Position numbers and translations under genes: made by a program. The notes under the pieces were generated by a model, which saw only the letters and a list, made by a program, of their open reading frames with translations, was not told the DNA's origin and did not search any database. From Antarcticimicrobium sp. (GTDB taxonomy: Bacteria; Pseudomonadota; Alphaproteobacteria; Rhodobacterales; Rhodobacteraceae): DNA of 64,000 bases. The DNA is taken from positions 17,893 through 81,892 of the forward strand of contig NZ_JARGPK010000052.1 in assembly GCF_029212575.1 (NCBI RefSeq). The letters run 5' to 3'. This document shows positions 23,006 to 32,007 of the stretch, one piece after another (the first letter of the stretch is position 1; each line of letters begins with the position of its first letter).

Positions 23006-24448
23006 TCATCCCAAAAGCGCCGCGACGGAGCGGAACCATTCGACCATCGGCCCCGGCATGTGCAGCCCGATCAGCATGATCAGCGCCAGGTGCAGCCAGA
23101 GCGGAACCAGGGTGCTGTGCAGGGGTTCGTCTTCGCCCGAGGGCTCGCCGAAGGCGACGCCGGTCAGGTGCAGGAGCAGCGCCGCGAAGGCGAGCACCAG
23201 TCCGAACACCAGGACGAGCGCGAGGATCGGCGCGCGCGAAAAGCTTGTCGTCACCACCAGGAACTCGCTCATGAACACGCCCGACGGCGGCATGCCCGCG
23301 ATTGACAGAACCGCGATCACCAGGCCCCAGCCGAGCAGCGGGTGGCTCTGGGTCAGGCCACGGATATCTGCCAGCCGCTGGGTGCCCTTGATCTGCGCGA
23401 TGCTGCCGACGGCGAAGAAGATCGCCGATTTGGTCAGGCTGTGCATCACCATGTGCAGAAGGCCCGCGAAATTGGCCAGCGCGCCGCCCATGCCGAAGGC
23501 AAAGACGATGATCCCCATGTGCTCGATCGAGGAATAGGCGAACAGCCGCTTGATGTCGCGGCGCCGATAGAGCATCGCCGCCGCGAAAACGAGCGACAGC
23601 AGGCCGAGGGCGACCATCAGCGGCCCCGGCGCCAGGGCGGTCTCGTTCGCTGCCATCAGCATCTTGAAGCGCAGGACCACGTAGAGCGCGACGTTCAGCA
23701 AAAGCCCGGACAGCACCGCCGAGATCGGGGTGGGGCCCTCGGCATGGGCATCCGGCAGCCAGGCATGGAACGGCGCCAGTCCGACCTTGGTTCCATAGCC
23801 CACGATCAGGAAGACGAAGGCCACGTTCAGCATTTTCGGGTCGAGTTCCGCGGCCGAGGCAATCAGCTTGCTCGAGACCATCGACGGCAGGCCCTCGCCC
23901 AGGATCGGTTGCGCCGCCATGTAGATGAGAATGGTGCCGAACAGCGCCAGCGCGATGCCGACCGATCCGAGGATGAAGTATTTCCAGGCGGCTTCGAGCG
24001 CCTCGTGCGTCCGATACAGCCCGACCATCAGAACCGTCGACAGGGTCGCCAGTTCGACAGCGACCCACATCAGGCCGATGTTGTTCGACACCAGCGCCAG
24101 GTTCATGCCGAACATCATGACCTGGTACATGGCATGGTAGAACCGCAGGTTCGCCGGGGTTACCCGACCGGTCTGCAATTCGTGCCCGATATAGCTCGCC
24201 GAGAACACTGCGGCGGTCAGGCCGACGAAGGTGTTGAGCACGATGAAAACGATATTGAGGTCGTCCACATGCAGGTAATCGCCGGCCTCCGGGCGCTCGA
24301 CGACAAACAGCGATGCCGCCGCCAGAAAGGTCAGCAGGCTTGCGGCGACATTGATCCACGCGCTGGCGCGGTAGCTCGGCATGAGCGCCAGCATCGCCGC
24401 CGCGACGGCCGGGACGATCAGGACCAGGGACGGGGGATCGAAACTCAT
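23006..24448 (-). CDS. hyfF: Ehr antiporter-like membrane subunit (HyfF-like)
   Basis: A 480-aa, roughly 14-helix protein of the NuoN/MrpD/HyfF family, probably a proton or sodium channel module. Family motifs: SNNIGLMWVAVELATLSTVLMV, VGYGTKVGLAPFHAWLPDAHAEGP, SSIEHMGIIVFAFG and HMVMHSLTKSAIFF, with the conserved lysines and histidines of antiporter-like subunits. ATG 24448 overlaps the hyfE stop (ATGA); the frame is open further upstream but covers other operon genes. Confidence 0.9.
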   Translation of the reverse strand: MSFDPPSLVLIVPAVAAAMLALMPSYRASAWINVAASLLTFLAAASLFVVERPEAGDYLHVDDLNIVFIVLNTFVGLTAAVFSASYIGHELQTGRVTPANLRFYHAMYQVMMFGMNLALVSNNIGLMWVAVELATLSTVLMVGLYRTHEALEAAWKYFILGSVGIALALFGTILIYMAAQPILGEGLPSMVSSKLIASAAELDPKMLNVAFVFLIVGYGTKVGLAPFHAWLPDAHAEGPTPISAVLSGLLLNVALYVVLRFKMLMAANETALAPGPLMVALGLLSLVFAAAMLYRRRDIKRLFAYSSIEHMGIIVFAFGMGGALANFAGLLHMVMHSLTKSAIFFAVGSIAQIKGTQRLADIRGLTQSHPLLGWGLVIAVLSIAGMPPSGVFMSEFLVVTTSFSRAPILALVLVFGLVLAFAALLLHLTGVAFGEPSGEDEPLHSTLVPLWLHLALIMLIGLHMPGPMVEWFRSVAALLG

Positions 24449-25113
24449 GATCGTTTCTCCCCGCGGAAATGCTCGATCGCCTCGGTGTCCACCGAGTCGA
24501 ACCGTTCGCGGATGCGGAACAGGAACACCCCGATGACGATCATGGCGATGAGGACCGAGAAGGCGACGGATATCTCGACGACAAAGGGCATGCCCTGTGC
24601 GCCCGTGGTCGCCAGGATCAGCCCGTTTTCCAGCGACATGAAGCCGACGACCTGGCTGACGGCGTTGCGCCGCGTGACCATCATCAACATGCCCAGCAGG
24701 ATCACCGACAGCGAAAAGGCCAGATCCTCGCGCGCCAGGGCGCTTTCGGCGGTTTCGGTCAGTTGCAGCATCAGCAGGATCGACAGCGCCACCAGCCCCA
24801 TGCCCGCCAGCATGGTCGGCACGACGCCGACGACGGTTTCGACCTCGCGATGGATACCAAGCCTCTGGATCATCTTGTGCAGCGCCCATGGCACGATGAT
24901 CGCCTTGAAGACCAGCGCGATGCCGGCCGAGGCATAAAGGTGGCTCGCGCCCTGAATGTAGGCCTGCCAGCCGACCGCGGCAGCCAGAAGGAGGGCCTGT
25001 AGCGCGAAGGTGTTCAGTAGCGCAGAGAGCCGGTCCTGATAGATCATCATGAAACTGACCAGCACGAGGCTGCCGGCCAGCATATGCGCGATGTCGAAGG
25101 CGAGGTCGGGCAT
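24445..25113 (-). CDS. hyfE: Ehr membrane subunit (HyfE-like, NuoK-related)
   Basis: A 222-aa membrane protein with six to seven hydrophobic segments, matching hydrogenase-4 component E. The segment SQVVGFMSLENGLILATTG corresponds to the conserved glutamate-bearing helix of NuoK-like subunits. The start MPDLAFDIAHML (ATG 25113) overlaps the hyfC stop by one base (TGATG). It lies between the HyfC- and HyfF-like subunits in the usual order. Confidence 0.87.
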   Translation of the reverse strand: MPDLAFDIAHMLAGSLVLVSFMMIYQDRLSALLNTFALQALLLAAAVGWQAYIQGASHLYASAGIALVFKAIIVPWALHKMIQRLGIHREVETVVGVVPTMLAGMGLVALSILLMLQLTETAESALAREDLAFSLSVILLGMLMMVTRRNAVSQVVGFMSLENGLILATTGAQGMPFVVEISVAFSVLIAMIVIGVFLFRIRERFDSVDTEAIEHFRGEKRS

Positions 25114-26069
25114 CAGAGGCTCCTCGAGACAAAGAGCAGAAGCGTGCCGAGCAGGCCCAGCATCAGCGCCGCGCCAAGGAATTCCGCAACCCGGAAGACC
25201 CGCATCTTGGCAACCGAGGTTTCCAGCACCGCCAGCAGCAGGCCTCCGCCGACCAGCTTGACCAGAAAGAACACCAGCCCGGCGGCAAGCCCGGCAAACC
25301 CGGTGCCGGCAGGTCCGATCCCGAACGGCAGGAAGATCGCCCCGATCAGCGCCACGTAGAGCAGCAGTTTCAGCGACGCGGCAAGTTCGATCATCGCCAG
25401 GTGGCGGCCGGAGTATTCGAGCACCATCGCCTCGTGCACCATCGTGAGTTCCAGATGCGTGGCCGGGTTGTCGACCGGGATACGGGCGTTCTCGGCGAGC
25501 GCGACGATCACCAGCGCCACAAGCGCCATGGCCAGCGACACGCGGACGCCCACGGCGTCGGACTGCATGAAGGCCACGACATTGGAAAGCTGCGTCGACC
25601 CCGCGACGAGGGAGACCGTGAAGACCACGAGCAGCATCGCCGGCTCGGCAAAGGCGCCGATCATCATCTCGCGCGAAGAGCCGATGCCGCCAAAGCTCGT
25701 GCCCACGTCCATGCCGGCAAGCGCGAGGAAGAACCGGGCGCTGCCCAGAAGGGCGACGATGGCGATGAAGTCGGCGGTCCAGCTGAATTCCAGCCCGATC
25801 GCAAAGGTCGGGACCAGCGACGCCGCGACCCAGGTCGCGGCAACGATCATATAGGGCGACACCCGGAACAGCCATGATGCGTTATCGGCGAGGATGACCT
25901 CCTTTTGCATCAGCCGCCACAGATCGCGGTAGGGCTGGAGCACCGACGCCCCCCTGCGGCGGGTCAGCCGCGCCTTTGCCTTGCGCACCAGCCCGGTCAG
26001 CCCCGGCGCGAGCACAAGGACCAGGAACATCTGGACCCCTTGCAGGAGGAGATTGCCGATCAGTTCCAT
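25113..26069 (-). CDS. hyfC: Ehr membrane subunit (HyfC/HycD-like, NuoH-related)
   Basis: A 318-aa NuoH-family protein with about eight helices that anchors the soluble arm in complex I-like enzymes. Characteristic stretches are RRGASVLQPYRDLWRLMQKE, NPATHLELTMVHEAMVLEYSGRHLAMIE and AENARIPVDNPATHLEL, the quinone-side loops of NuoH-like proteins. ATG 26069 overlaps the end of the hyfB gene by 10 bp and is followed closely by hyfE. Confidence 0.9.
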   Translation of the reverse strand: MELIGNLLLQGVQMFLVLVLAPGLTGLVRKAKARLTRRRGASVLQPYRDLWRLMQKEVILADNASWLFRVSPYMIVAATWVAASLVPTFAIGLEFSWTADFIAIVALLGSARFFLALAGMDVGTSFGGIGSSREMMIGAFAEPAMLLVVFTVSLVAGSTQLSNVVAFMQSDAVGVRVSLAMALVALVIVALAENARIPVDNPATHLELTMVHEAMVLEYSGRHLAMIELAASLKLLLYVALIGAIFLPFGIGPAGTGFAGLAAGLVFFLVKLVGGGLLLAVLETSVAKMRVFRVAEFLGAALMLGLLGTLLLFVSRSL

Positions 26070-28063
26070 GTCGCAAGACCGACCAGAAGGAGGATCAGCG
26101 TGCCGAAGACCAGGCTCAGGTAGCGCCGGATGGTGAGGAATTGCAGACTGTTGGCGCGCGTCGCCAGGGCCCCGACCAATGCGATGAGCGGGGTGTAAAG
26201 GTGCCGCCAGGCCAGATCGGTGGTGCTGGCGGCGTGGCGCGCGGCGGATGGATCTCCGGGCGGCGGCATGAACACCGTCTCGCGCGCAGCGACGACCGGC
26301 CCGAACGAGCGCCGGATCGGTTGGGCAAAGCTTCCGGCCCCGTATTGCGTGATCGGATCGGCATTCGGAAAACCGCAATCCCATGCCGGGCCACGACGCA
26401 CCCCGCGCGACGCGATCCGGTGCACGGTCCAGGCCGCACCGCCACCGACGATCGCGACAAAGGCCATGACCAGGAAGCCGCTGTAGCTGCTGTCGATCTG
26501 CGGCAGCGGCACCAGGGTGAACCAGGCGTTTGAGGTCTGCGATACCAGCCGGTCACCGGACGCGATCTCGACCGCGGGGCCGACGAAATCGATCAGGAGG
26601 CCGGGCAGCACGCCGGCCAGGATACACAGCGCGGCCAGCCCGGCCATCGCCCCCAGTGACCAGCGATCCACTTCGCTCGCCGCCGCCGCCGGGTCGCTGC
26701 GCGCCCGGCCCAGGAAGATGACCCCGAAGAAACGCACAAAGGCGGTGGCGGCAAGAGCGGCGGTCAGCGCCAGGACACCGCCCGCCGCGGGAACGAGGAA
26801 CTGCAACCCAGGCTGCGCCAGTTGCGGACTTTGCAGCACCGACTGGAACATCAGCCATTCGGACACGAAACCGTTGAGCGGCGGCAAGGCCGAAATCGCC
26901 GTGACTCCCACCAGCGCCAGGGCCGCGGTGACCGGCATCCGGTGAATCAGCCCGCCGAGGGCATCGAGATCACGCCGGCCGGTGGCGTTCAGCACCGCGC
27001 CGGCGACCATGAACAGAAGGCTCTTGAACAGCATGTGGTTCATGGCATGGATCAGCGCCGCGGTCATCGCCAGCGCCGCCAGCCCCGGCATCGCGTTGGC
27101 GCGGAAAGCGACAGCGAGCCCGAGCCCGGCGAAGATGATCCCGACATTCTCGATCGTCGACCAGGCCAGCACCCGCTTGCCGTCGCCGTCGTTGATGGCG
27201 AACAGGATCCCAATCACCGCCGTGAGCGCGCCCGCCACGATCACCACCGGGCTCGCCCACCAGGGCAGCGGGCCCAGCAGGTCGAAGACGACTCGTACGA
27301 AGCCGTAGATCGCAACTTTCGTCATGACCCCGCTCATCAGGGCCGAGACATGGCTCGGCGCCGCGGGGTGGGCAACAGGCAGCCAGACATGCATCGGCAT
27401 CAGCCCGGCCTTGGACCCCGCGCCCAGCAGCATCAGCATCAGCACGGCGGCGGCAAGCATCTCGTTCCGCCCGGTCTCGCGGATGGCGGCAAAGTCGTAA
27501 CTGCCGCCGCTGCCCGCCATCAGGCCGAAGGCCAGGAGCAGGACCATGGTGCCAAAGCCGGCCATCACCAGGTAGAGGTAACCGGCCTGCCGGGTGTCCT
27601 CGGCGCGGTGATGGGTCAGCACCAGCGCCCAGGACAACAACGACATCACCTCCCAAGACAACAGAAAGGTAAAGGCGTCGTCGGACAGGATCACGACCGC
27701 CATGGCGCCGAGGAACCCCGGGTAGAATGGCAGGGTCCGATGCGGCTCGTGCTCGTGCCGGCCGTAGCCGATCGCATAAAGGCTTGCGGCGGCCCCGCCG
27801 ATCCCGAGCAGCAGGAGAAAGAAGGCCGACAGCCCGTCGATCCGGAAATGCGCCCCCAGCCAGGGCAATCCGATCGGCAGGATCAGCCCGACGGGGTCAG
27901 CCGATGCCGCCAGCACGGCGAAACCGATGGTCGCGAGTACGCTGCAGAGCGCCGTGCTTGCCCCATAGACGACAACCGGGGATTTCGGGCCGTTCGGGAG
28001 GACCGCGGCCGCAAGCGACAGGACCAGCAGAAGCCCGACAATCGTGAGACCGGCCCCGATCAT
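26060..28063 (-). CDS. hyfB: Ehr large antiporter-like subunit (HyfB/HycC-like, NuoL-related)
   Basis: A 667-aa membrane protein with about 16 helices, the size of hydrogenase-4 subunit B. Antiporter-family motifs include SWEVMSLLSWALVLTHHRAEDTRQAG, GSKAGLMPMHVWLPVAHPAAPSHVSALMSG, WSTIENVGIIFAGLG and ALIHAMNHMLFKSLLFM. It is the first structural gene of the operon and overlaps the XRE regulator gene by 4 bp. It has the helices and conserved charged residues of an ion-pumping module. Confidence 0.9.
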   Translation of the reverse strand: MIGAGLTIVGLLLVLSLAAAVLPNGPKSPVVVYGASTALCSVLATIGFAVLAASADPVGLILPIGLPWLGAHFRIDGLSAFFLLLLGIGGAAASLYAIGYGRHEHEPHRTLPFYPGFLGAMAVVILSDDAFTFLLSWEVMSLLSWALVLTHHRAEDTRQAGYLYLVMAGFGTMVLLLAFGLMAGSGGSYDFAAIRETGRNEMLAAAVLMLMLLGAGSKAGLMPMHVWLPVAHPAAPSHVSALMSGVMTKVAIYGFVRVVFDLLGPLPWWASPVVIVAGALTAVIGILFAINDGDGKRVLAWSTIENVGIIFAGLGLAVAFRANAMPGLAALAMTAALIHAMNHMLFKSLLFMVAGAVLNATGRRDLDALGGLIHRMPVTAALALVGVTAISALPPLNGFVSEWLMFQSVLQSPQLAQPGLQFLVPAAGGVLALTAALAATAFVRFFGVIFLGRARSDPAAAASEVDRWSLGAMAGLAALCILAGVLPGLLIDFVGPAVEIASGDRLVSQTSNAWFTLVPLPQIDSSYSGFLVMAFVAIVGGGAAWTVHRIASRGVRRGPAWDCGFPNADPITQYGAGSFAQPIRRSFGPVVAARETVFMPPPGDPSAARHAASTTDLAWRHLYTPLIALVGALATRANSLQFLTIRRYLSLVFGTLILLLVGLATWN

Positions 28064-28356
28064 TCCCCGCCTCCGGAAGTGGATCGATCTTCGGTGCGCC
28101 AGCTTGCGGCCGGTTGGACCAGCCTTACCCCGCGCCCCCCGCCGCGGCTCTGGGCGCCATCCCCGATCAGTTCAACGCCGGCGCGTTCGATGGCCTCGAC
28201 CACCCGGGTCAGGCTGTCGACCGCACCTCCGACCGTGTCAGACTTGGCTTCCATGCGCTGGATCGTCGGCACCGAAAGCCCGGCAAGCTCGGCCAGCTTC
28301 TTCTGGTCGATCGCCAGAAGCATCCGTGCTGCCTTGATCTGGGGTCCCGTGATCAT
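28060..28356 (-). CDS. XRE-family regulator heading the Ehr operon
   Basis: A 98-aa DNA-binding protein: residues 1-60 form an XRE-type helix-turn-helix (GPQIKAARMLLAIDQKKLAELAGLSVPTIQRME), followed by a short tail with a VEAIERAGVELIGD helix found in many small XRE regulators. It overlaps hyfB (ATGA), so it is the first gene of the operon. A perfect 18-bp palindrome lies 35 bp upstream of its start. Autorepression of the whole operon is the simplest model. Confidence 0.85.
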   Translation of the reverse strand: MITGPQIKAARMLLAIDQKKLAELAGLSVPTIQRMEAKSDTVGGAVDSLTRVVEAIERAGVELIGDGAQSRGGGRGVRLVQPAASWRTEDRSTSGGGE

Positions 28357-28391
28357 GTCTTGTCCGTGGGATCAGAAAGTCTGTGCTTTTG

Positions 28392-28409
28392 AACATCTGT
28401 ACAGATGTT
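28392..28409. promoter_or_regulatory. Perfect 18-bp palindrome, probable XRE operator
   Basis: AACATCTGTACAGATGTT is fully self-complementary and sits 35 bp upstream of the XRE-hyf operon start, in an AT-rich stretch that fits a promoter. An 18-bp perfect palindrome is very unlikely by chance in this composition. The XRE dimer encoded next to it is the natural candidate to bind. Confidence 0.7.
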
Positions 28410-28889
28410 TAAATTATCATAATTGATGTAAAAAAGCAACAGTGATCTTCAGCGCCGCAAGCCGTCGCCGACGAGTCCTGCCCAATGCGCACGACAGGGG
28501 AAGGCGCTGCGCACCCAGGCCGATACGTAAAATCGATGCCTGGTTTTGGCGACGGAACCGGCCCATGCGGCGATCAGGGACGGTGCGGACAGATTGAAAA
28601 TGATCCTACCGGACACTCTCGACTTGAGGCGGGGCAGGGCGCTCATTCGCCCCCCCGTCACGACGAAATCCGGCCCATCCCAGACCTGCAAGACCTGCAA
28701 GACCAGCCCCGAGATCATCACAACCGACCGGTCTCGATCTTGTGGCGCCGCTTTGAAAGGGGCAGGCGGCATACCTCGACCATAAATCATCGATTTTCGT
28801 GATGGAAATGAGAAAAATAACCAGTTGGATTTGTGAATCGCAATCTTCTAACCACCGACCTCGAACGAAACTGAACAGAGGCGGTCCAG
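28410..28889. other. Intergenic region between Ehr operon and yeiH
   Basis: About 480 bp. One minus-strand frame (28449-28790, 113 codons) is open but shows no domain, ribosome site or family likeness that I recognise, so I do not call it. A short tandem repeat of CTGCAAGAC lies at about 28685-28703. The yeiH promoter should be near 28790-28880. Confidence 0.35.
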
Positions 28890-29957
28890 ATGGAACATGC
28901 TCACACAGGAACTCCCCCATTCACAGAAACCGGCGGGCGCGCGGGGCGCAACGCTGTCCTGCGCAACGCATTTCAAGGGATCATACCCGGTCTGGCGCTT
29001 TCGATTGCGATCGCCGGGGCGGGTTTTGCGCTCAGAGCCGTGCTGGGGATCGGCGCAATCAGCCCGCTGATCCTGTCCCTCCTGCTGGGCATGGCAGTCA
29101 ACAATCTGATCGGAACACCGCAGGGGGCTGTCGAGGGTGTGAAATTCGGCGTCAGGCGCGTTCTCAGGGCCGGCATCGTGTTGCTGGGTCTGCAACTGAC
29201 GCTGAGCCAGTTGGTTGCGATCGGTGGGGCCGGGGGGATCGTTATCCTGTTCACGCTGGCCGCGACCTTCGGCTTCACGGTCTGGCTGGGGCGGCTGCTG
29301 AAGGTCGATACCGGCCTGACCAAGCTTATCGCGGCGGGCAGTTCGATCTGCGGCGCCTCGGCCGTGGTCGCCGCGAACACGGTGGTGGGCTCGGATGACG
29401 AGGATGTCGCCTATGCGGTGGCCTGCGTCACCGTTTTCGGAACCCTGTCCATGGTCGCGATGCCTGCCTTTGCCACGGCGGCCGGCATGGCGCCTGCGAC
29501 GTTCGGACTGTGGGCCGGGGCGACAATCCATGAGGTCGCCCAGGTTGCCGGCGCGGCCTTTGCCATGGGGTCGGAAGCCGGCGAGGTCGGCACCGTCGCC
29601 AAACTGGCACGTGTGGTGATGCTGGCCCCGGTGGTGCTGGCCCTCGGGATGGCGGAAGCGCGCCGCATGCGGCGCAGCGGGCAGGTGGCCGGGAACGCCG
29701 CGCCGCCGATGCCCTGGTTCGTCATCGGGTTCATCGCGATGGTCGGGATCGCCAGCACAGGCCTGGTGCAGGGCAACGTCAAACAGGTCGCCGGGGTCGC
29801 AACCCAGGTTCTCCTGGCCGTCGCGCTCGCGGCGATGGGGCTGCAGACGCACCTGGGCGGGCTGGCCGCCAAGGGGCCCCGCCCTGCGATGCTCGCGGCG
29901 GCAAGCTGGGTTTTCATTTCCCTTTTCGGGTTGGGTCTGGTTTTGATGGTGGAATGA
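28890..29957 (+). CDS. yeiH: YeiH-family putative anion (sulfate) exporter
   Basis: A 355-aa membrane protein with about ten helices of the YeiH/UPF0324 family. Family marks are SPLILSLLLGMAVNN, GVKFGVRRVLRAGIVLLGLQLTLSQL, GSSICGASAVVAANTVV with the conserved CGASA, and GATIHEVAQVAGAAF. Related proteins are annotated as sulfate exporters or linked to sulfonate metabolism. GAGG at 28876-28879 supports the start. The stop overlaps the LysR gene (ATGA), and the same pair (yeiH with the LysR gene yeiE) occurs in E. coli. Confidence 0.88.
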   Translation: MEHAHTGTPPFTETGGRAGRNAVLRNAFQGIIPGLALSIAIAGAGFALRAVLGIGAISPLILSLLLGMAVNNLIGTPQGAVEGVKFGVRRVLRAGIVLLGLQLTLSQLVAIGGAGGIVILFTLAATFGFTVWLGRLLKVDTGLTKLIAAGSSICGASAVVAANTVVGSDDEDVAYAVACVTVFGTLSMVAMPAFATAAGMAPATFGLWAGATIHEVAQVAGAAFAMGSEAGEVGTVAKLARVVMLAPVVLALGMAEARRMRRSGQVAGNAAPPMPWFVIGFIAMVGIASTGLVQGNVKQVAGVATQVLLAVALAAMGLQTHLGGLAAKGPRPAMLAAASWVFISLFGLGLVLMVE

Positions 29958-30835
29958 CGCTCGAACAGTTGCGCATTTTCCTTGCCGTTGCGGAACGTGA
30001 ACACGTGACAAGGGCCGCAACGGCGCTGAACCTGACCCAAAGTGCCGTAAGTGCCGCCATTTCCGCGCTGGAAAACCGGCATTCGGTGACCCTGTTTGAT
30101 CGGGTCGGGCGGCGGATCGTTCTGACCAGCGCGGGGCGGCTCTTCATGGTCGAGGCCCGCGCTGTCCTGAAGCGGGCGGAACAGGCCGAACGCCTCCTGT
30201 CCGACCTGGCCGGGCTTCGCACGGGGCAGTTGCGGCTGGCGGCCAGCCAGACCGTAGCGAGCTATTGGCTGCCAAGGCGGATGGCCGCCTTTCATGCCGC
30301 CTATCCCGGATTCGACCTGGAACTGACCACCGGCAACACCGCGACAATCAAGGATCTCGTCCGCGATGCTGTGGTCGACATCGGGGTTGCCGAAGGCGAG
30401 GTTGCCGACCCGTCGCTCAGTGTGAAGCCGATCCCGGGCGACAGCCTGGCGCTCGCCGTCGCCCCCGGTCATGCGTGGGCCTCGTCGCCGCCCGAAAACC
30501 CCGAGGACCTGCTCCGCGTTCCCTGGGTGCTGCGCGAACCCGGGTCCGGAACCCGCGCGGTCTTCGAGGCGGCGCTGGCCGATCACGGGCTGTCGCTGGA
30601 CCGGATTGATGTGGCACTCGAGCTTCCCTCCAACGAAGCCGTCCGCACCGCTGTCGAGGCCGGTGCAGGGGCCACCATTCTGTCGACGCTGGTTCTCGAC
30701 GTGTCCTTCGACACCGGCCGGGTCGTCCGGATTCCGTTTGACCTTGCCCCGCGGGAATTCCGGGTTCTCCATCACCGGGAACGGCGGCTTTCCCTGGCCG
30801 AACGCCGGTTCCTGGAATTGATCGACGCCCCGTAG
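29954..30835 (+). CDS. LysR-family regulator (YeiE/CysB-like neighbour of yeiH)
   Basis: A 293-aa LysR protein with HTH at residues 1-60 (LEQLRIFLAVAEREHVTRAATALNLTQSAVSAAISALE) and a substrate domain from about 90 (GQLRLAASQTVASYWLPRRMAAFHAAYPGFDLELTTGNT). It is translationally coupled to yeiH, an unusual arrangement for LysR genes, which are more often divergent. It is likely to control yeiH. Confidence 0.9.
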   Translation: MTLEQLRIFLAVAEREHVTRAATALNLTQSAVSAAISALENRHSVTLFDRVGRRIVLTSAGRLFMVEARAVLKRAEQAERLLSDLAGLRTGQLRLAASQTVASYWLPRRMAAFHAAYPGFDLELTTGNTATIKDLVRDAVVDIGVAEGEVADPSLSVKPIPGDSLALAVAPGHAWASSPPENPEDLLRVPWVLREPGSGTRAVFEAALADHGLSLDRIDVALELPSNEAVRTAVEAGAGATILSTLVLDVSFDTGRVVRIPFDLAPREFRVLHHRERRLSLAERRFLELIDAP

Positions 30836-30875
30836 CCGTCGCAAAGGGCAGTTGTCCCCGGCGCGGGAAACGGCC

Positions 30876-31037
30876 ATCTTGTCGCCGCGCGAAAGGGACG
30901 TGCCCGAACATCTGTCGCGCCGACTGCCGAACAAGGAAATCTCCCGATCTCTCGATGTTCACGACGAGACCATCAAATGGAATGTGAAGAACCTCTTCGA
31001 AAAGCTTGACGCAGGATCGCGCAAGCTGGTCGTTTCG
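30876..31037 (+). pseudogene. LuxR-type regulator, C-terminal HTH remnant
   Basis: The plus strand encodes ILSPRERDVPEHLSRRLPNK, then KEISRSLDVHDETIKWNVKNLFEKLDAGSRK, a recognisable LuxR/GerE helix-turn-helix with substitutions. No N-terminal part is present, and the reading frame runs straight on into a dioxygenase fragment. It is therefore a truncated relic fused at a deletion junction. Confidence 0.75.
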
Positions 31038-31040
31038 CGC

Positions 31041-31388
31041 CCCGATCATGTGAAATTCACCAGCTTCTTCGGCGGGCTCCAGGATCACCCGGTCGCGGGC
31101 AGCGACCCGGACAATCCCGGCCTGGCGCGCATCTACAAATCGCCCGACCCGTCGAACGATCGCTACGTGAACGCCTGGCACACCGACGCCGCCTGGCGCG
31201 ACAAGCCGCCGATGGGCTGCGTGCTGGGCTGCGTCGAATGCCCGCCCGTGGGCGGTGACACGATGTGGGTCAACATGGTCGAGGCCTATGCCCGGCTGCC
31301 CGAGGACATCAAGGCAAAGATCGACGGCCGCAAGGCGCACCACAGCATCGAGGCCAGCTTCGGCGCGGCGATGCCGGAAGACAAGCGG
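31041..31388 (+). pseudogene. TauD/TfdA-type dioxygenase fragment
   Basis: About 115 codons in the same frame as the LuxR relic encode the middle of a 2-oxoglutarate/Fe(II) dioxygenase: FFGGLQDHPVAGSDPDNPG, then VNAWHTDAAWRDKPPMGCVLGC and PPVGGDTMWVNM. The HxD iron motif (WHTD) is kept, but the start and the C-terminal half with the second histidine and the arginine are missing. It is non-functional as it stands. Confidence 0.8.
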
Positions 31389-31993
31389 CTGGGCATCGTC
31401 ATTTTGCCGTCGATCCCGCTGATCATCTATGGTCTGGCCTCCGACAATCGATCTGGGACCTGTTCATTGACGGTGTCGTGCCGGGCCTGGTGCTGACCGC
31501 GGCCCTGGCGGATTCCAAGGAAACCACCATTTCCACAACGCGCATGCTGGGCATGCTGTTTCCGATCATCGCCGTTGCGCTGAGCCTGAAATCGCTGCTG
31601 ACGATCAAGCGGGTGTCGCACGAACTGACCGAATGGGTCACCGGGCTGACCTCGAACAAGATTCTGTTTCTGGTGTTGGTCAACCTTCTGTTGCTGGTGG
31701 TCGGCTGCTTCTTCGACGTGATCTCGGCCATCCTGATCCTGGCGCCGCTGCTTTTGATGCCGGCCGTGGCGCTTGGCATCAACCCGGTTCATTTCGGGAT
31801 CATGATGGTCGTCAACCTGGAGATCGGTTTCCTGACACCGCCGATAGAGATGAACCTGTTGGTGGCGATCACCGCGCGCAGGGAAAACTACAAGACCGTC
31901 GGTCCTGCGGTTCAGCCCTTTGTCGCGATCATCCTCGGCGTGTTCATGCTGATCACCTTCGTGCCGCAACTGTCGCTGTTCCTGGCGCGGTGA
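31389..31993 (+). pseudogene. TRAP large permease (DctM) fragment, frameshifted
   Basis: The frame carrying the dioxygenase piece continues with GIVILPSIPLIIYGLASD, a DctM motif, then runs off after about 20 codons. The next part of DctM continues in another frame from about 31446 (QSIWDLFIDGVVPGLVLTAAL), so one base has been lost near 31443-31446. The rest reads through KILFLVLVNLLLLVVGCFF and GFLTPPIEMNLLV to a stop at 31993. The N-terminal third is absent. Confidence 0.8.
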
Positions 31994-32007
31994 AACCTCT
32001 GGCGCGC

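Noticed and set aside
28449..28790. 113-codon minus-strand ORF between the Ehr operon and yeiH
   Set aside because: No family likeness, no ribosome site, and comparable open frames on the other strand; not enough to call a gene.
30852..31496. A 214-aa 'LuxR-dioxygenase' fusion protein
   Set aside because: It joins partial pieces of three families at internal positions and lacks essential parts of each; treated as pseudogene fragments.
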